Assembly (NCBI RefSeq): GCF_019649055.1
Contig: NW_026570296.1
Location: 248,001-312,000 of the forward strand
Length of the DNA: 64,000 nucleotides
Direction: 5' to 3'
Origin: Paramacrobiotus metropolitanus
Taxonomy: Eukaryota > Tardigrada > Eutardigrada > Parachela > Macrobiotidae
The stretch's first letter is position 1, and each line of letters opens with the position of its first letter. The translations under genes were made by a program, and so were the position numbers. The notes under the pieces were generated by a model. The model ran no database searches and had not been told where the DNA came from. It worked only from the letters and a program-made list of their open reading frames with translations. This document shows, one piece after another, positions 37,351-50,029 of the stretch.

Positions 37351-37470
37351 TTTTGAGAGATAGATTGGTAGGAGCTTCTTACTTAGATTATGCGCTATCA
37401 ATTTTCAGCAAACACAGTATACTGCGAACACTAAAAGAGATTAAATGCTCCTACAGATCTATCTCTAAAA
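37351..37470. repeat. Small inverted-repeat element
   Basis: TTTTGAGAGATAGATTGGTA then GGAGC at 37351-37375 is complementary to GCTCCTACAGATCTATCTCT then AAAA at 37447-37470, with few mismatches and a loop of about 70 nt. It is probably a short MITE or hairpin. No clear target duplication. Confidence 0.5.
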
Positions 37471-38039
37471 AAAAAATTACTGCCATTTTCTCTGTTCAAA
37501 ACCTTTTTGCGAAACCGGGGAACAGAGAATACTACTGAGCGCGCATAAGTGTCGTGTTTTTCGCAGATCCACGTAATAAATACTTCGCATACGACTGATA
37601 CGAGTACTGTACTTACTAACGCGCGAACTATGAAGTAGCGCACGGAAAATTTTTGACTTTTAAACTTTGTTTGCACTCCCTTTCGAGTCTTGACAATGAC
37701 AGATTATTTAGCTTTGTTGGAGTAATCTACTCGTGCTTATATTGTTAACTACTATCAAGCTAGAAATTAAACATCTTTGAAAACGCGTTGCAGATCAGCT
37801 ACCGTGGTCGCCTTTCTCTCAAATAAAATTCAATCTGAATTCCTATTATTCCAAAGGTGCTAAATCAGTTATCTTGGCCATCTCGTGGCCCATCGGAGTG
37901 CACGTCACACCAGGAACTCGAAGACCCTTCCGGGTCAGGGCAGCAGTATATCTGTTGGCGTAGTCCAACGGAAGAACGACTCCTTCCCAAGGTCACGGTA
38001 GAGCCATGGAAATCCTCCTTGACCATGCGCCACAAAATA

Positions 38040-38555
38040 GGACCCGGGAAGTGTTGGGCGTTGATGTTTTCAGTACCATCGGCAACATGAGCGCGCGACA
38101 CTCCATAGTAACAGTTCCCCGTGGTCATCGTTACTTTTTATAACCAGCACTTGGTTTCGGGGAAAAAGCGATTTTGCTCCCTCACGCGTTTTGCTGCTGT
38201 AGTTTCGCCGAAAGAAATGAAAAAACTGGCCTTGTTTCACGTGAGCGCTAGCTCGAGGAAAGCCGGGAGCGTAGCGCAGTTGGTTGAAGTTAGTAAGCGC
38301 GGGAAATATGCCTTCATCGAAGAACTGGGATATCTGTTCTATCCTCTGGCAGTCGAGACGTTCGGGACGTACTTTTCTGAGCTGATCCGTTTCGCCGGCT
38401 GGAAGATCCGCGAAGTTACTGGGGAACCTCGTTCTACGGCTTTTCTCAGACAACGTTTAAGCTTAGCAGTAGTCAGAGGAAATGCAGCGGGCGTTTTAGG
38501 TACGCTGCGTGCACGTACTGACAATATGGATTATGGGTGTTTTTTCAATGTTTAA
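38040..38555 (+). pseudogene. Non-LTR retrotransposon ORF2 C-terminal fragment
   Basis: The frame ending at 38555 contains SRKAGSVAQLVEVSKRGKYA, LFYPLAVETFGTY and GEPRSTAFLRQRLSLAVVRG then NAAGVLGT, the same tail as at 4.0-4.7 kb. Upstream, GKCWAL and DVFSTI-like pieces fall in different frames, so the copy is frameshifted as well as 5'-truncated. Its distance from the 4-kb copy suggests a different insertion age or subfamily. Confidence 0.7.
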
Positions 38556-41500
38556 AACTATTCATTTTAATTGGTGTAAATCTGCGCAGGCTTATTGTTA
38601 AAAACTAGGTGAAATTAGTTGAATGAATGAATTAGATGAAATTTTTTCTGAAATTTTTCTATAGTTTCTACATGTATTTCGCTGCCACATCATTTTTTGA
38701 CGATTTACCTTTCTAGACAAAATTAATTATTGCTGCACTTTAAATTCTGTACTTTAAATTCTTGAAATTCTGTATGGTAATTTGGTAAACCGTGTTTTCG
38801 CAGACCGGATTGCTTGCTATGGGTTTTAGTAACTGCAGTAGGTATGAGATAGATACTAGATTGTATGAACGTTGAACTGAATCAGCTAAATAATTTCTAT
38901 TGTAAGGCAAAGGTAGTGCCTAGTCCTGCATGAGTAAGCCAGGGTAGGTAATACCGTCTTAGGTACGAAATACCGGTATCAGTAGGTTAATAGAAAGGCT
39001 ACCGTTTCAAGCAGCATTTAAGAACAAGGATTTTGTTCAATTTGCGTGCTTATAGCGGCAACTTTTTTGGCTTCGAGATAGATATGGCACGGTTTGTTAC
39101 CGCACGTAATGCGATTTTTGTTTCGTTACCGTAACCTCACGAAGCACCAGCGCAATTCCAGGCATTTCAATGAACTCAATGCAACCCTGTAGTTTTGGGA
39201 CTTGTGCTGAGCCTTAAAATAAAGTTTTATTTTAATTTTACTGACGTAGAACAAACAGAAGATAAAATTTGCAGAGCAGTCAAAGTACTAGTTACTGGAG
39301 AGCAGCGATGCATTATGGCTGTCCAGTTGTCTCCGTACCACAAAATCATGCCTGCGCTTTTAAACACCGTGTTTTCATCGTGGAACATCATGTTTAATTT
39401 TTTAACATCCTCTCTGCTTTTCGATGAAATCATTTCTGTGTTTTTCACCGTTCGCAACCATCATGAGCGTTAACATACTGTACTGTAATGCACTAAGCCC
39501 AACGAATCGCCATAATGCATCTGTATCTCTACTATCTAATAATAATATTATATCTATTATTATTAGATATGTAATATTATTAGATATTATCTAATAACTT
39601 CAACTGCTCTGCAGATCTTATCTTCTGCTGCCTTAGCTGTATATGCGGAATGTGCTACGTGCAACGACCGGCTGACTATAAATCAGTTTTGGGCCGGTTG
39701 CAGCAGTTCGTAAGCTTATTGTAACACTTACCGAAGAAGGAGCCGAAGGGGGAACGCCCGGATAGCAATACAAATTTTTTGCCTACCGTACAAGTTTTTA
39801 AGTTTTGGGCAGAACATCCAAATTCATGTAGCTTGATAAAGTGTTTTCGTTTTGTAAATTATCTTAGTTCGCTTCTGCGAATTCTAAACGCGGTCACAAA
39901 GATTACAGCCGTCACGAACGCTAAACTGGACAGTGGAAACTGTTTTTTTAAATGCTATGAAAAATGCATGTTTGCGTGTATGTATTAGCAAAACCGGAGC
40001 AACACCTTTTTGCTTGTATGAGGTTATAACTTTTTTCAAATACAGTACCACCTACCAGTACCCTTAAAAATCAGCGTATTATGTAATTTTAATTTAGCAG
40101 CAAAACCATTCCAGCTTCTTATCTGATAAATGTGGAGCTTAATTTTTTACTGGCCGTAACGGACAAAAATCATTGGAAGCACTGCTTTTGAAAATGGACG
40201 ACTGTCAACGACCGGAACGATCAGTTTCCATAATAATGTGGATGTTTATATTTTACTAAATTTAATTAGTAGGACAGCGAATCATTTGCTATTCAGATAT
40301 GATCAAAATTAGGAACCAAATCAGTATTCAGCTAAAAGCTAAAAAAATTCATGAAATTAAAAGAACATTACTTAAAGAGCGGATCCAGTTGGGCGGGAAA
40401 CCGTCTCCACAAGCTGGGTAGGATTGGGTAGGATTGGAGCTAGGTTGGGTAAGGAACCGTTTCGACAAGCTATCCTATCCTGGTTTCATCACTGAATCGC
40501 CAATGTGGATGACAGTTAATGCCGCGTCGTTGGCGGTAGCAGCAGCTACCGTTTCCGGCGGTGGAACAATTGCCGGAACGGCTCCGGCAAAGGCTTGCTA
40601 TAAAAATAGTCAAATTTCATTGCCATACAAATACCAAATGAACTTTCCTACCAACCTGAAGGTCGTTTGATCTTTGTGTGCCACTGATGGCTAAAGAAAA
40701 AAACAATCGAAGAAAGCCCTTCGATTTGGCGCAAATGCCAAAGGTCACGAAAAAGAGGACTGCGACAAGGTACTGCGACAAAGGTAAATCTAAATTGTCC
40801 ATGTTTTACAGTAGAAGTACGAGGAGTTTAATGTAGGCTAAGGTAAAAATGAAAACATGCAGGTGCTTCAATTATGCTTGTGCGATTTGTGTGGTATACG
40901 CCATGGCGCCACAATTTATACTGTACATCATCGTTGGAAAGTGCCAAAGTGGAACTGCATTGTCGGCGGATGACCGGCCAACGTTTGCTTGATTAGCGGA
41001 CGAGCAAACTTAAGCCATATTGTCAACGCAGGTGCAACTGGACGCCGAGGTGGTCAACAAACAGCGATGCTGTAAGTATACATAAAAGCCTCTTGGCTAC
41101 TGCGTGGGGTCAACGCGAGACCGGTCTTCGAGACTTTCATAGTACAATACCTACTGTCTACGGAGCGTTCATTTCATACAGTAGAAGCGTCCATTTCACG
41201 TGCGTCCATTGCGCGTAGCGTTTTTCATTGCTTCAGTTAGCTTTCCGTCGTGTGAAAATCACAGTAATTTTTTAATCGTTACGGGCACCAGTATTTCGTT
41301 TAATTAATTCCCCAGAATGTTTATTCTAGGGTTGTTAACGGTACATTCGGTACGGTGCGGTGCAACTGCGGTGCGACTTTCAATTAAAATCGCACCGAAT
41401 CCATCGGCGCTTTTTAGAAAAGTCGATCGTCGGTGCGGTGAAAATTTAAAAATCGCATCGCGGTGTTTTTCACCGCACCCCAGCGGTGCACCTCGATGTT

Positions 41501-41814
41501 CACCGTCTGCGGTAAACCACGTGAAACTGCTAAAAATGTGAAATAAAAATAGTAAATTTCGACTTAGCTAGTAATAGTCGACAATCAAACTAATAATTAC
41601 TTCATCGGTCATCATATGGTTCCGAGCGGAGAAATAGCGCAAAACAGCTAAAAAGTACAAAAAGTTGTATTGAAAATCTAGTGAAAACGTATGCCGGCTT
41701 TGCGCTTCGCGCCAAAATTTTCTGGTTTTTTTAGCTTTGTACATAGTATCACATTGTTTTTTGCCTTTTGACTTTCCCGTAAAGAAATTCGAAAAGAAAT
41801 ACAGCAGTTAATTA
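38556..41814. other. Gene-free stretch
   Basis: No gene is recognised. 39530-39600 is an AT palindrome-rich block of TAATATTATTAGATA repeats. At 41335-41520 GGTGCGGTGCAAC and CACCGCACCCC-type motifs recur in both orientations, which suggests a decayed inverted-repeat element whose ends I could not define. Confidence 0.45.
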
Positions 41815-42372
41815 TTACGAGTTTCGGATAAAGCTCCTTTTGGCACATGGTTGATTAATAAAAGAATAAGATGTAGTTCATGATAACTCTCTTTTTCCAC
41901 CCTTTTCAGACGAAATACTTTCCGCCGTTTTCGGTTCTCTTGAGTGTTTGCTTCACATTGGCCATTTTATCACGTCGATCACGAAAGCCGCGATGTAGAA
42001 CTAGATATACGGCGCGCCAGTGTTGTTTAATTGATTGTCATAATTTGATTCTACAAAAGACAGTCAACTCGCCAATCTGAGCGTGCTGTACGGTAATAAC
42101 GGTGTGGGTGTGGAGGAATGGAATGATCCATATTTATTCAGCTTGCCGATACAATACAGTCACAAGTTTCCATAAAAGTGAAAGAATTGTACTGAATACA
42201 CAGCCTCAGCCGACTACGGAAATAGGCGGCTGAGTGGAGTCGGAATGGAATTACAAAGCGGAAGGTGACAGCAGTATCTTGTACATTAGCTGCACGGTTT
42301 CACGATCATGCCGCAATGAAGACCAAACGCGGACGGCATCTGCATCCGACATTATTCGTTCATCTTTCGTCT
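41815..42372 (+). repeat. Inverted duplicate of the gene A upstream region
   Basis: The stretch 41930-42372 matches the reverse complement of 16670-16982, interrupted only by the insertion at 42125-42241. 41815-42005 also matches 46138-46325 directly (GGATAAAGC.TCCTTTTGGCA, TTAATAAAAGAATAAGATGT, CGATCACGAAAGCCGCGATG). So three copies of the core exist in the window. No family coding exon is seen beside this copy. Confidence 0.65.
42125..42241 (-). mobile_element. 5'-truncated retrotransposon 3' end with target duplication
   Basis: This 117-bp insert is flanked by the perfect 10-bp direct repeat GGAATGGAAT (42115-42124 and 42242-42251). The matching empty site upstream of gene A has one copy (GAAATGGAAC, inverted). 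On the minus strand the insert reads GCCGCCTATTTCCGTAGTCG, GCTGAGGCTGTGTATTCAGT and TTTCACTTTTAT, which is the 3' UTR of the retrotransposon tail at 48921-49339. A short 3' piece with a target duplication is the classic product of target-primed reverse transcription. Confidence 0.8.
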
Positions 42373-42379
42373 GTATGTT

Positions 42380-45300
42380 GCTGATAATATATTTTGAATA
42401 TGCGCCTCTTAATTTCGTCTTTTATAACCTGTTATGTTCTTGAAGATCTCCAAAAATCAATATAAATTTAATTTTATAAAAATTTAATTTTGAATTTTTA
42501 AATATGAATGAGTATCGCAATTATCGCATATTGGAGGACATGCTGCTACAGTACGCAGTGCGTAGGTAAAACCTGTGATCTACGTACTCGTAGATACCGT
42601 GAATTTGTATTTTTTATTTACCCGAGATAACTACCTTCAGTACCTTGTTCTGGCGTAGTATTTTGCAAGAATTGTAAAGTCCCCTGCTCACGCAGGTGTC
42701 GAACGTAAGTATGTGCATTTTATCAACTGTAAATATTTTGGAATTTATAGTAATAATTACCTATAATACTTTTGCTGTTCGTATTATTTATTATTTACTG
42801 TATGCTTACTACCGTTTGATATAATTACTTCACTATTGCGTTCGGGATCAGCCACTACACGCATCAAGTGTGTCTGCGCTGGTGCGCACGACGGATTAGT
42901 CTTTTATTAATGTATTATTTTCAATTAGTACAGTAACTAAAACAAATATAATTATTACAATGAGTTCTTTTAATAATTACTATAACGTGAAAATCATAAA
43001 AAGAATATGGTAAGATTATGTGATGATAAGTAATAATATTTTATAATGTTACTGACTAAACAACAATATAATAATAATACTATTATAATAATAGTATTAT
43101 CCGACCTGGGCAGCTATGGAAAATGCTCCCACCGTTCAGGTAGGAAAGTATAAAGGCACTTGCTGGCAGTTGCATGGCTTTTTATAAACGGTCGCTGCAC
43201 CACAGTGTACTTAAGCGTACACTTACAGTGCTGATCCTGCGGGCAAGAGCACTACATGCTAATCCGGCAGATGAGCGGAGGCATACTTAACCGGCTGCCT
43301 GCTGCGGCATGGTCACAGCGGCCGCCCCTGCCGTTCAACCAGTTATCACTTTTAAAACCGGTTGAACCGTAAAATGTTCACAAAAAACCAGCTCGTTATA
43401 AACCTTATACTGCATAACTTTGTGGTAAGGTTTGAATGCCCACGCACATATCTCTACGGCGTCATTCAGGGTGACTGCAAGAAATTTATTAGGCTGATAC
43501 TTGACGACGCCGAACTACAAAGTGCACGAATAAACCAAATTTAACGAGGGGACACCGGCAGTCAAATTACAGAGTATAAATTTTATCGGCGAAAAATAAA
43601 TAAATATTTCTTCGTTTCAATTTAATTTCGTTAATTTATTTGGAAGTTTATGCCATCCCAGTATCAAAATTTCCAAACCACATAAACTGACCGAACTTAC
43701 GACGGCATCATAGGAAATTAAATATCGTACACGTAGTACTGTACTTCTTTCTCGATCTTAATCTGTACAAGTATCTGCGCTTTTTTAACCACGATTTCAT
43801 CGTCAGTACACAAAAATTGTTATTGACAAGAGAAGTACCTATGTCGGAAATAGACAATTCTCGAGCCGAATGCATAATTCGCGCGATTAACGGAAAAAGT
43901 AAGCATAATAATTTGGAACCTGCGTCCATTACAGATTATTGTGCTTGTGTTAGTACTACATGTTCACTGTGAAAACTTTTTCTATAGAATCTTGTGCCTT
44001 AGTAGGTTTTGTTAGACATATTTCGTTCGTTCAGCGCCAGTAATAACTTGTGTTAATACTTTACGGTACTAATTGTACATGGCACTCATTCGTCAATATA
44101 TATGATAGCTTACTTTCGCTCGTGTCTTTTCCAGTATCACCTTGAACCCCGCAAACTCAAAACAGGTACATACTGTATTATTATGCACCTGATTAACAAT
44201 ATGACAAGTTATTGACAGCGCTTTAAACATAAATAAGAAAAGCGCGGCGGTTTTCAGATAAGATTTTTTGTATGAAGTTTGATGTTAAAGTACAGTACAC
44301 GTCCTTCTAAGTTGCACGTAGTCGAGTATATCTTTAAGGAAAGTTCCACAAGTTTATCAGAAAGTCACATAATATTTCATTTATCAGCCTTTCAGCAAAA
44401 CCAATACTGTAATTGTTTGCTGAATTAGCGAGGGGCTGCTCACGGAGGCACTTTCCCATCCGGAATTTTATTCAAAATGAAGTATTTCAAACGAGTAAAG
44501 GGGGAGCACGGCTTAAGACGTTAAACGATTTTGCAAAAAATCTGACAAAATTACTTTTTTTATTTGCATTTCTACTGTAGCAATTTTAGCAGTAAAATCG
44601 TTTCGCGCTTGATTTACTTTGTTTATAGCTCCTTAGTGTAATTTGTAAAGCGAAATCAAAATCTCTGGGCGAAATTTTCTAATGAATTTCTAGCAGTTCC
44701 CACAGGAATAACGTGGGCCGGCTTCGCGCGAACATTCACGTTTTCTTTAAACCTTTTGCAGGATGCAACCGTGCATCCTGCCTTTCTTTCGATACAGGAG
44801 ATAAAAATCAATCTCATTATTTTAATGGAATTTTAGCAGCAAAAATGCTTGATCGCGAAAATTGACATTTATGTAATGTTTGACCTGGCACCCACAAAAT
44901 TGCCCGCAATATGTATTACGGACTAATAAAAACTTCGTTATAAAGCGCTTCGTTATAATAACGTTGTGTAGTAACGCTTAATCGCGGCGGCAAAAATGGG
45001 CTCAGAAAGTGTCAAAAGAAATTGTTGCAGTTTAAGATTCTTAAATCAGGACAATATGGGAATAAACTGCTTTCTCTAATAAATTGACCCAAATTGGTAG
45101 TCCATGTATGTTAAGTTGCTGTAGCCGACACTTGTCGGCGGTAAATTCCTTATTCTCAAATAATGCCGATCCCTGTGGTCGTCTTCCAGACTTAATTTGA
45201 CTTTGACTTAATTCCTCGTTGAACTGATAATCTTCTGCGCGGCATATCTGTCGGCATGGTAGTGTCGGTTTGTAACACATCCAGCAAAAAGAGCCTTCCA

Positions 45301-45719
45301 TATTTTTCCGTCAGTTGAATTACATATGATACGTTTGAGTTTATCTTGTATGATACCATTTGCCTTCGGTCAATCTTCGGGTGTAAAATGTAGCCGTGTT
45401 CTTCTCGCTATGGCAGAGAAGCATTGCGTTTGCGCCAAGAGTAAGCGGCGACCATGCCCGTGCATCGACATTAGAGTGTGCTACTTTTGTTTATTGTACG
45501 CAATAAAAAGCCATTAATTTTCATTTGGTACACTGCACCATTTCCGTTTAACCGAGTTACACAGTAACTGCAGTTATGTTATCGCATAGGCGAATTAATT
45601 CGCCTGAGCGAGAGGGGCACTGAGAACCTAAGAACCCCAAAGATAGCACAATAACTTACTGCAACACTTACAAAACATTGTATAAAAAATACGAAGCAAA
45701 ATCAAAATTTTTTACAGCA
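42380..45719. other. Gene-free AT-rich stretch
   Basis: No gene is recognised. GACCTGGGCAGCTA at about 43107 resembles the hAT-like terminus at 59310 but has no partner end. GGCCGGCTTCGCGCGAACATT at about 44717 belongs to the dispersed degenerate repeat. Confidence 0.45.
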
Positions 45720-46140
45720 AGGTGTCAACTGTCAAGTCGAAAATTAAATGAAATAAACATTTTCGCGTGAAGCACAAAGCCGGCGAACGTTATCGCTGCG
45801 GAAACTGCTAAAAAATTCATAACAAAAAATGGCTAAAATTATGAAATATTTTTACGCGGATGTCAAATGGCAAAAAAATGCGATACTTAATGTTTAAAGT
45901 TCAGAAAGACGGTGACTTTTCACGCGAAGCCAACGACCGCTTTCGTTGCAGAAACTGCTATAAATTCTATAAAACTTAGTGAAAATAAATTGAACAGTTG
46001 AAATTTTTCTGCAGCGGAAGTTAAGCGGCTAAAATAATGTGATATCATGTTCAGGAAAAAAACTGAATTTTCGCGCGGAGCGCGAAGCCGAGGCACGCTT
46101 TCACAGAAACTGTTAGAAATTCGATAAGAAATAGTTAATT
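45720..46140. repeat. Degenerate tandem repeat, about 150-bp period
   Basis: Three imperfect units each contain a GCGCGAAGC or GCGTGAAGC block, then CAGAAACTGCTAxAAATTC, then an A-rich run and GGCTAAAATxATG. Single units or parts occur at about 4850, 6850, 7212, 41697 and 44719. It is non-coding and of unknown origin. Confidence 0.5.
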
Positions 46141-47689
46141 GTTACGAATTTTGGATAAAGCCTCCTTTTGGCACATGGTTTATTAATAAAAGAATAAGAT
46201 GTAATCCATGATAACTCCCCCTTTTTCAGACGAAATATTTTCTGTCGTTTTCAGTTCTCATGATTGTTTCGCTTCACGTTGGCTATATTATCACGTCGAT
46301 CACGAAAGCCGCGATGTAGATACCTAATGTTGTGGATCACACATTCACACTCATTGTAAGAAAATTCTTAATACAACCATACAGCCTGCGACAATAGTGC
46401 CGATGAGTACCCCCGGACCGCAGGTGATTACAAAAATAAATTTGGAATGCGCACACGTCCAAATAAATTTTTTATAATGTATTGTATTGTACAGTATGTA
46501 CTCAAAAATTTACATTTAATTTACTCTTTGTACAGAATTTCTGGCTGTTTCCGCAGTAAAAATTTGTGTCGGTTCCAAGTTTCACGCGAAACTGACTCTG
46601 TACTTTGAGTTCCAAGAAATTTTGAATTAGTTTTTCAATTTTTTTGCAGGGATAACGTTTGCTGGCTTTGCACGAACATTTTTTCTGCTTTAGTTTTCGA
46701 ACCGGCACCTTGCTTTAAACACAAGTTTAAATCAGTTTAATGAGTTCTAAAAAATGTTAGGCAGTTTTTGCAGCAAGATCTTTATTATTTTAACCGAAAA
46801 TTATGAGAATACGTTAATAGCCGGATTATGTTTCTAGAGGATACGATCACGATACAGCAAGATGCAGTGGACTTCATAAAGATGTATTAAAAGTATGTTT
46901 TTCCGTACCTGGCTGCGTACTTAATGCTTCATCAGCCCCGCTCTTGATGTAACAATAAATAATAATAATAAATAATAATAATAATCCCGCGTAACACAGC
47001 TGTATGCATAAGGCATATCCTAACACAGTTGTAAATCTTCAAGATCACATTCGCGCCAGCTCCTGTATAAAACATGCGACTTGGGATCGCTATAATTGGA
47101 TTGTTGTTCGAAAAAGGAAATTAACGCGCTCTGAATGTGCTGTAGCAATATTATACTTATCTTAACGGTTAAAGCGTTTTAATTTAAATTTTTCTAAGCA
47201 ATCTTCACGCCACAGGGCACAATTCTGCAAACGTGGCCTTGATAAGGCACCGCTGTAGTAGCTCGTTCTTCGTCGCCATCTTCTTTTTCTGTGCATATTT
47301 CTTGCTTTGCTGAAAAGCGGCCGGGTACAATATTCCGCCCGAAAGTCGTCTGAACCAGTCAGTCGATCAGCGGTTAGCCGAGCCCGGCTGCATGCGCCGG
47401 CTATCACGTTTAGCCGTCCCTTACTCAACTGCGCAATCGGATATTGGCGCGATTGCGAAAATAAGCTCCGCCCAAAATCCGCCCAGTTTATCCAGAGCAC
47501 CTTCAATTCGTAAAAAAGGCAGTTCTACTTGAAAAAACAGAAAACAAATGGAGCGGCTTTTTCTCCTTCTGTTATATAACGCTTTGCCGATCTCCTTCAA
47601 CTAATTAACGGAGCCGCACATTCGCAGACAAACGGCGGTTAATGCAGTCTCGTGCTGTTGTCCAAATTTGACCGAATACTGCCAGAATG
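46141..47689. other. Gene-free stretch
   Basis: 46141-46325 is a direct copy of 41815-42005. The rest has no recognisable gene. The frame at 47162-47506 (minus) is Arg-rich and lacks family features. Confidence 0.45.
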
Positions 47690-48150
47690 TTGACCGAATA
47701 TTCCATAATGCAGCGTGCTATTACCATTACTGGAAACTGGAATATAAGACTTTTATGACGATATGTGATTCCTCCTTTAACGTCTACCGGAAGACGCTGG
47801 ATGATCTGTCACCATACAGATGCTGAAAAGCGCCGACTGGACGTTACACCGAATATTTCTCCTGCAGCTGTTTCCCCACCACGATCAGTATGTGCTGATA
47901 CTTAATTAACTATTATCAAACATATTAATAAATGTATATTAGTGGGTTGAAAATATTTTATTGCTATATTTATTATCCACGGTTTCTGATGCTTATCAGT
48001 TATTTATTTCGTACGTATTAATGTAGTTTCTTTATTCTTGGCATTAAGATTTATCCAATATTAATCCAGCCCTTCATCCATATCTGTACATTTGCAATCT
48101 TCTGCATTGTTTGCCTAAAAATGCAGGCTTCTGCTCAGATATAGAGTACT
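47690..48150 (+). pseudogene. Decayed fragment of the Cys-rich family, exon 6 region
   Basis: Sequence matches gene A at about 19530-19990, including intron flanks. It keeps ACTTTTATGACGATATG, TCTACCGGAAGACGCTGGAT and TTTCCCCACCACGATCAGTA. An extra few bases after TTTATGACGATA shift the frame, a TGT-to-TGA change removes the second Cys of the CC pair, and further changes break the HDQ end. The downstream match (TTCTGCATT, AAAATGCAGGCTTCTGC) shows that a genomic segment, not an mRNA, was copied. No other exons of this copy are seen nearby. Confidence 0.8.
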
Positions 48151-48740
48151 GCTCAGATACATTATTAATTTTAATTGTTATACTGGGCACGATTTTACGG
48201 ATAGCCGCACATTGTGCGATTTATGCTGCCATAAGTTCGGAAACTTTGTTGGCTACGCTTGCCTATTACAATTTCGCGAGTTTAGCAGAATAAACATAAA
48301 ATTAGCAGCCGAGCCACAAAACCAAATGAACTCTATTAACAAAGGTCAACAATCCAAGAACTGGGCATTAGTAGATACTGGACTGATAGACCCTGACTCA
48401 AAGAAGAAGTGCAAACTGCTAGTTTGCTAAACTAATAACCGATAATTACGGTCAGCGTCGCAGGTTGGCTAATCACTATAAAGAATAAGCCATACGACAA
48501 GAAAAGAATAATTTCACCTGATACAACCGCAAGTTGACCGCAGAGCGTTTCGTGTCATTTCTTAAATCTGATAAACTGAATAAAATCTGTTGTCTTATAC
48601 AAAAACCAACTGTTTTCAAACAAAATAATAACTGGTACTGCTTCCACGAATACGCTGCAACTTATGAATGTTAAACTAATTTATTTACACAGTCGTAAGC
48701 CAATATTCATCCGTGCTCAGCTTGTTTATAGGTATGTGTT

Positions 48741-49850
48741 GCGTAAATATCGTCTAATTATACACGCGTGTGTTCGTATTTATGCTATATTCTACTGTGA
48801 ATTAATTTGAGTTGTAACGGGACCAGACCGACGTGGTACCTCACGTTTTATTTTCCATTGCAAGTCCCGCTTGCTATGTACGTATTTCTTGTTCTGGTGC
48901 TTTACTGCCGCAGAAATTCAGTGTTTGCGTCGCACATCGCGGCAACATCGAAGCAAGCGGGGGCAGCCGCGGAGCGCGCATAACAGGAAAAAATGGCAAA
49001 GTATCGGGAACTCAGCCGAGATTACCTGTTCCGTGCAGTTGGCGTCGAAACACTCGGACCGGACGCCTCTCGTTTGGTCACCGATGTCGGGAAGATGATA
49101 CAACAGGAAACAGGCGAGGTACGGGCGACGGAGTATCTGCGCCAACGGATCAGCATTGACATCCAACGCGGGAACGCGGCCTAGCAGTCATGGGAACAGC
49201 ACCAGTATCGGCTAACTTAGACGAAATGTTCTGTGTGATTAGGCCGCCTATTTCCGTAGTCGGCTGAGGCTGTGTATTCAGTATACAGTACATCTTTCAC
49301 TTTTATAGAAAATTTGTGACAAATACTCATGTACTTTGAAAATTCATTGTTGGATGTAAAAGATCGGCGGTGATTAATATCCGCGGTTTGGTAATAAATT
49401 ATTTTCGGGAAGAACATTGGCCGCTCTCTCACTGGTCGCCTGTGGACCGTATTTTGGACTCAGCCGGAATCACGTTCGGTCATTACAAAATTCGCACGCG
49501 TTTTGGAGCGGTATGTACAAAATTTTTGCAATTTACCGGGAAAGTTGACTAGTTGAAATTCTAAATTCAGTGCAATCAAATGCAACGGTTTTCATTTTTT
49601 AAACCTTTTTTGGCAGATTTGGCAGCTTTTTTATTTCTTGTTTTTCTATTATAACATTTTCGTTGCCAGGGTGACGCGATTATACACACATGGGGCGCCC
49701 ATATCGGCGCCAGCTACAATCTGCCAGAAGGGAAGTGGATCGTCTCGTCGAATGCTTCGACATTAGTATGTCCGGCCGTCCCCACGTGTACGAGCATGAC
49801 ATTACGATTACTTTCTGTAATCATCGAAAATCACCTGATATTTGAGCATA
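48741..49850 (+). pseudogene. Decayed copy of gene C exons 1-2 with insertion
   Basis: This matches 54261-54905, covering the upstream region, exon 1, intron 1 and exon 2 of gene C. The start codon region is deleted (CGGGAAGAACATTGGCCGCT where C has CGGGAAGATGCGGCGGCGAA). Exon 1 still reads DSAGITFGHYKI and exon 2 GDAIIHTWGAHIGASYNLPE then GKWIV. A 5-bp insertion and a nearby deletion destroy the ECFDGEAV segment. The copy stops before the microexon. A retrotransposon tail (48921-49339) interrupts its upstream part. Confidence 0.85.
48921..49339 (+). mobile_element. Retrotransposon 3' end inserted in the pseudogene
   Basis: It encodes YLFRAVGVETLG, GEVRATEYLRQRISIDIQRG and NAA, then a stop and the 3' UTR (CCGCCTATTTCCGTAGTCGG) shared with 42125-42241. 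A 7-bp direct repeat, AAATTCA, flanks it (48914-48920 and 49340-49346). The gene C locus has one AAATTCA at the matching point, which proves insertion. The element is 5'-truncated. Confidence 0.85.
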
Positions 49851-50029
49851 CTAGCATTGTATGTTTCAATAAGTAGCAGAACCAGGCATCTCCCACCGTT
49901 CCTCTGTACTGCTGCAGTCACCCGGCTGGAGGGTGACGTTGTGGCTGAACATGGCGCATATGTACCGCGCCAGATTTAACCATATGTATCGCCTTAGCCG
50001 TATAGGCTTAGCTGGGCTTCCGGTAGCCT

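Noticed and set aside
41335-41525. Possible MITE rich in GGTGCGGTG motifs starting with TAGGGTTGTTAACGG
   Set aside because: The left end resembles the hAT-like end at 36522, but I could not find a matching right end or a target duplication.
47162-47506. 114-codon Arg-rich frame on the minus strand
   Set aside because: No recognisable domain, a plus-strand frame overlaps it, and nothing around it suggests a gene.
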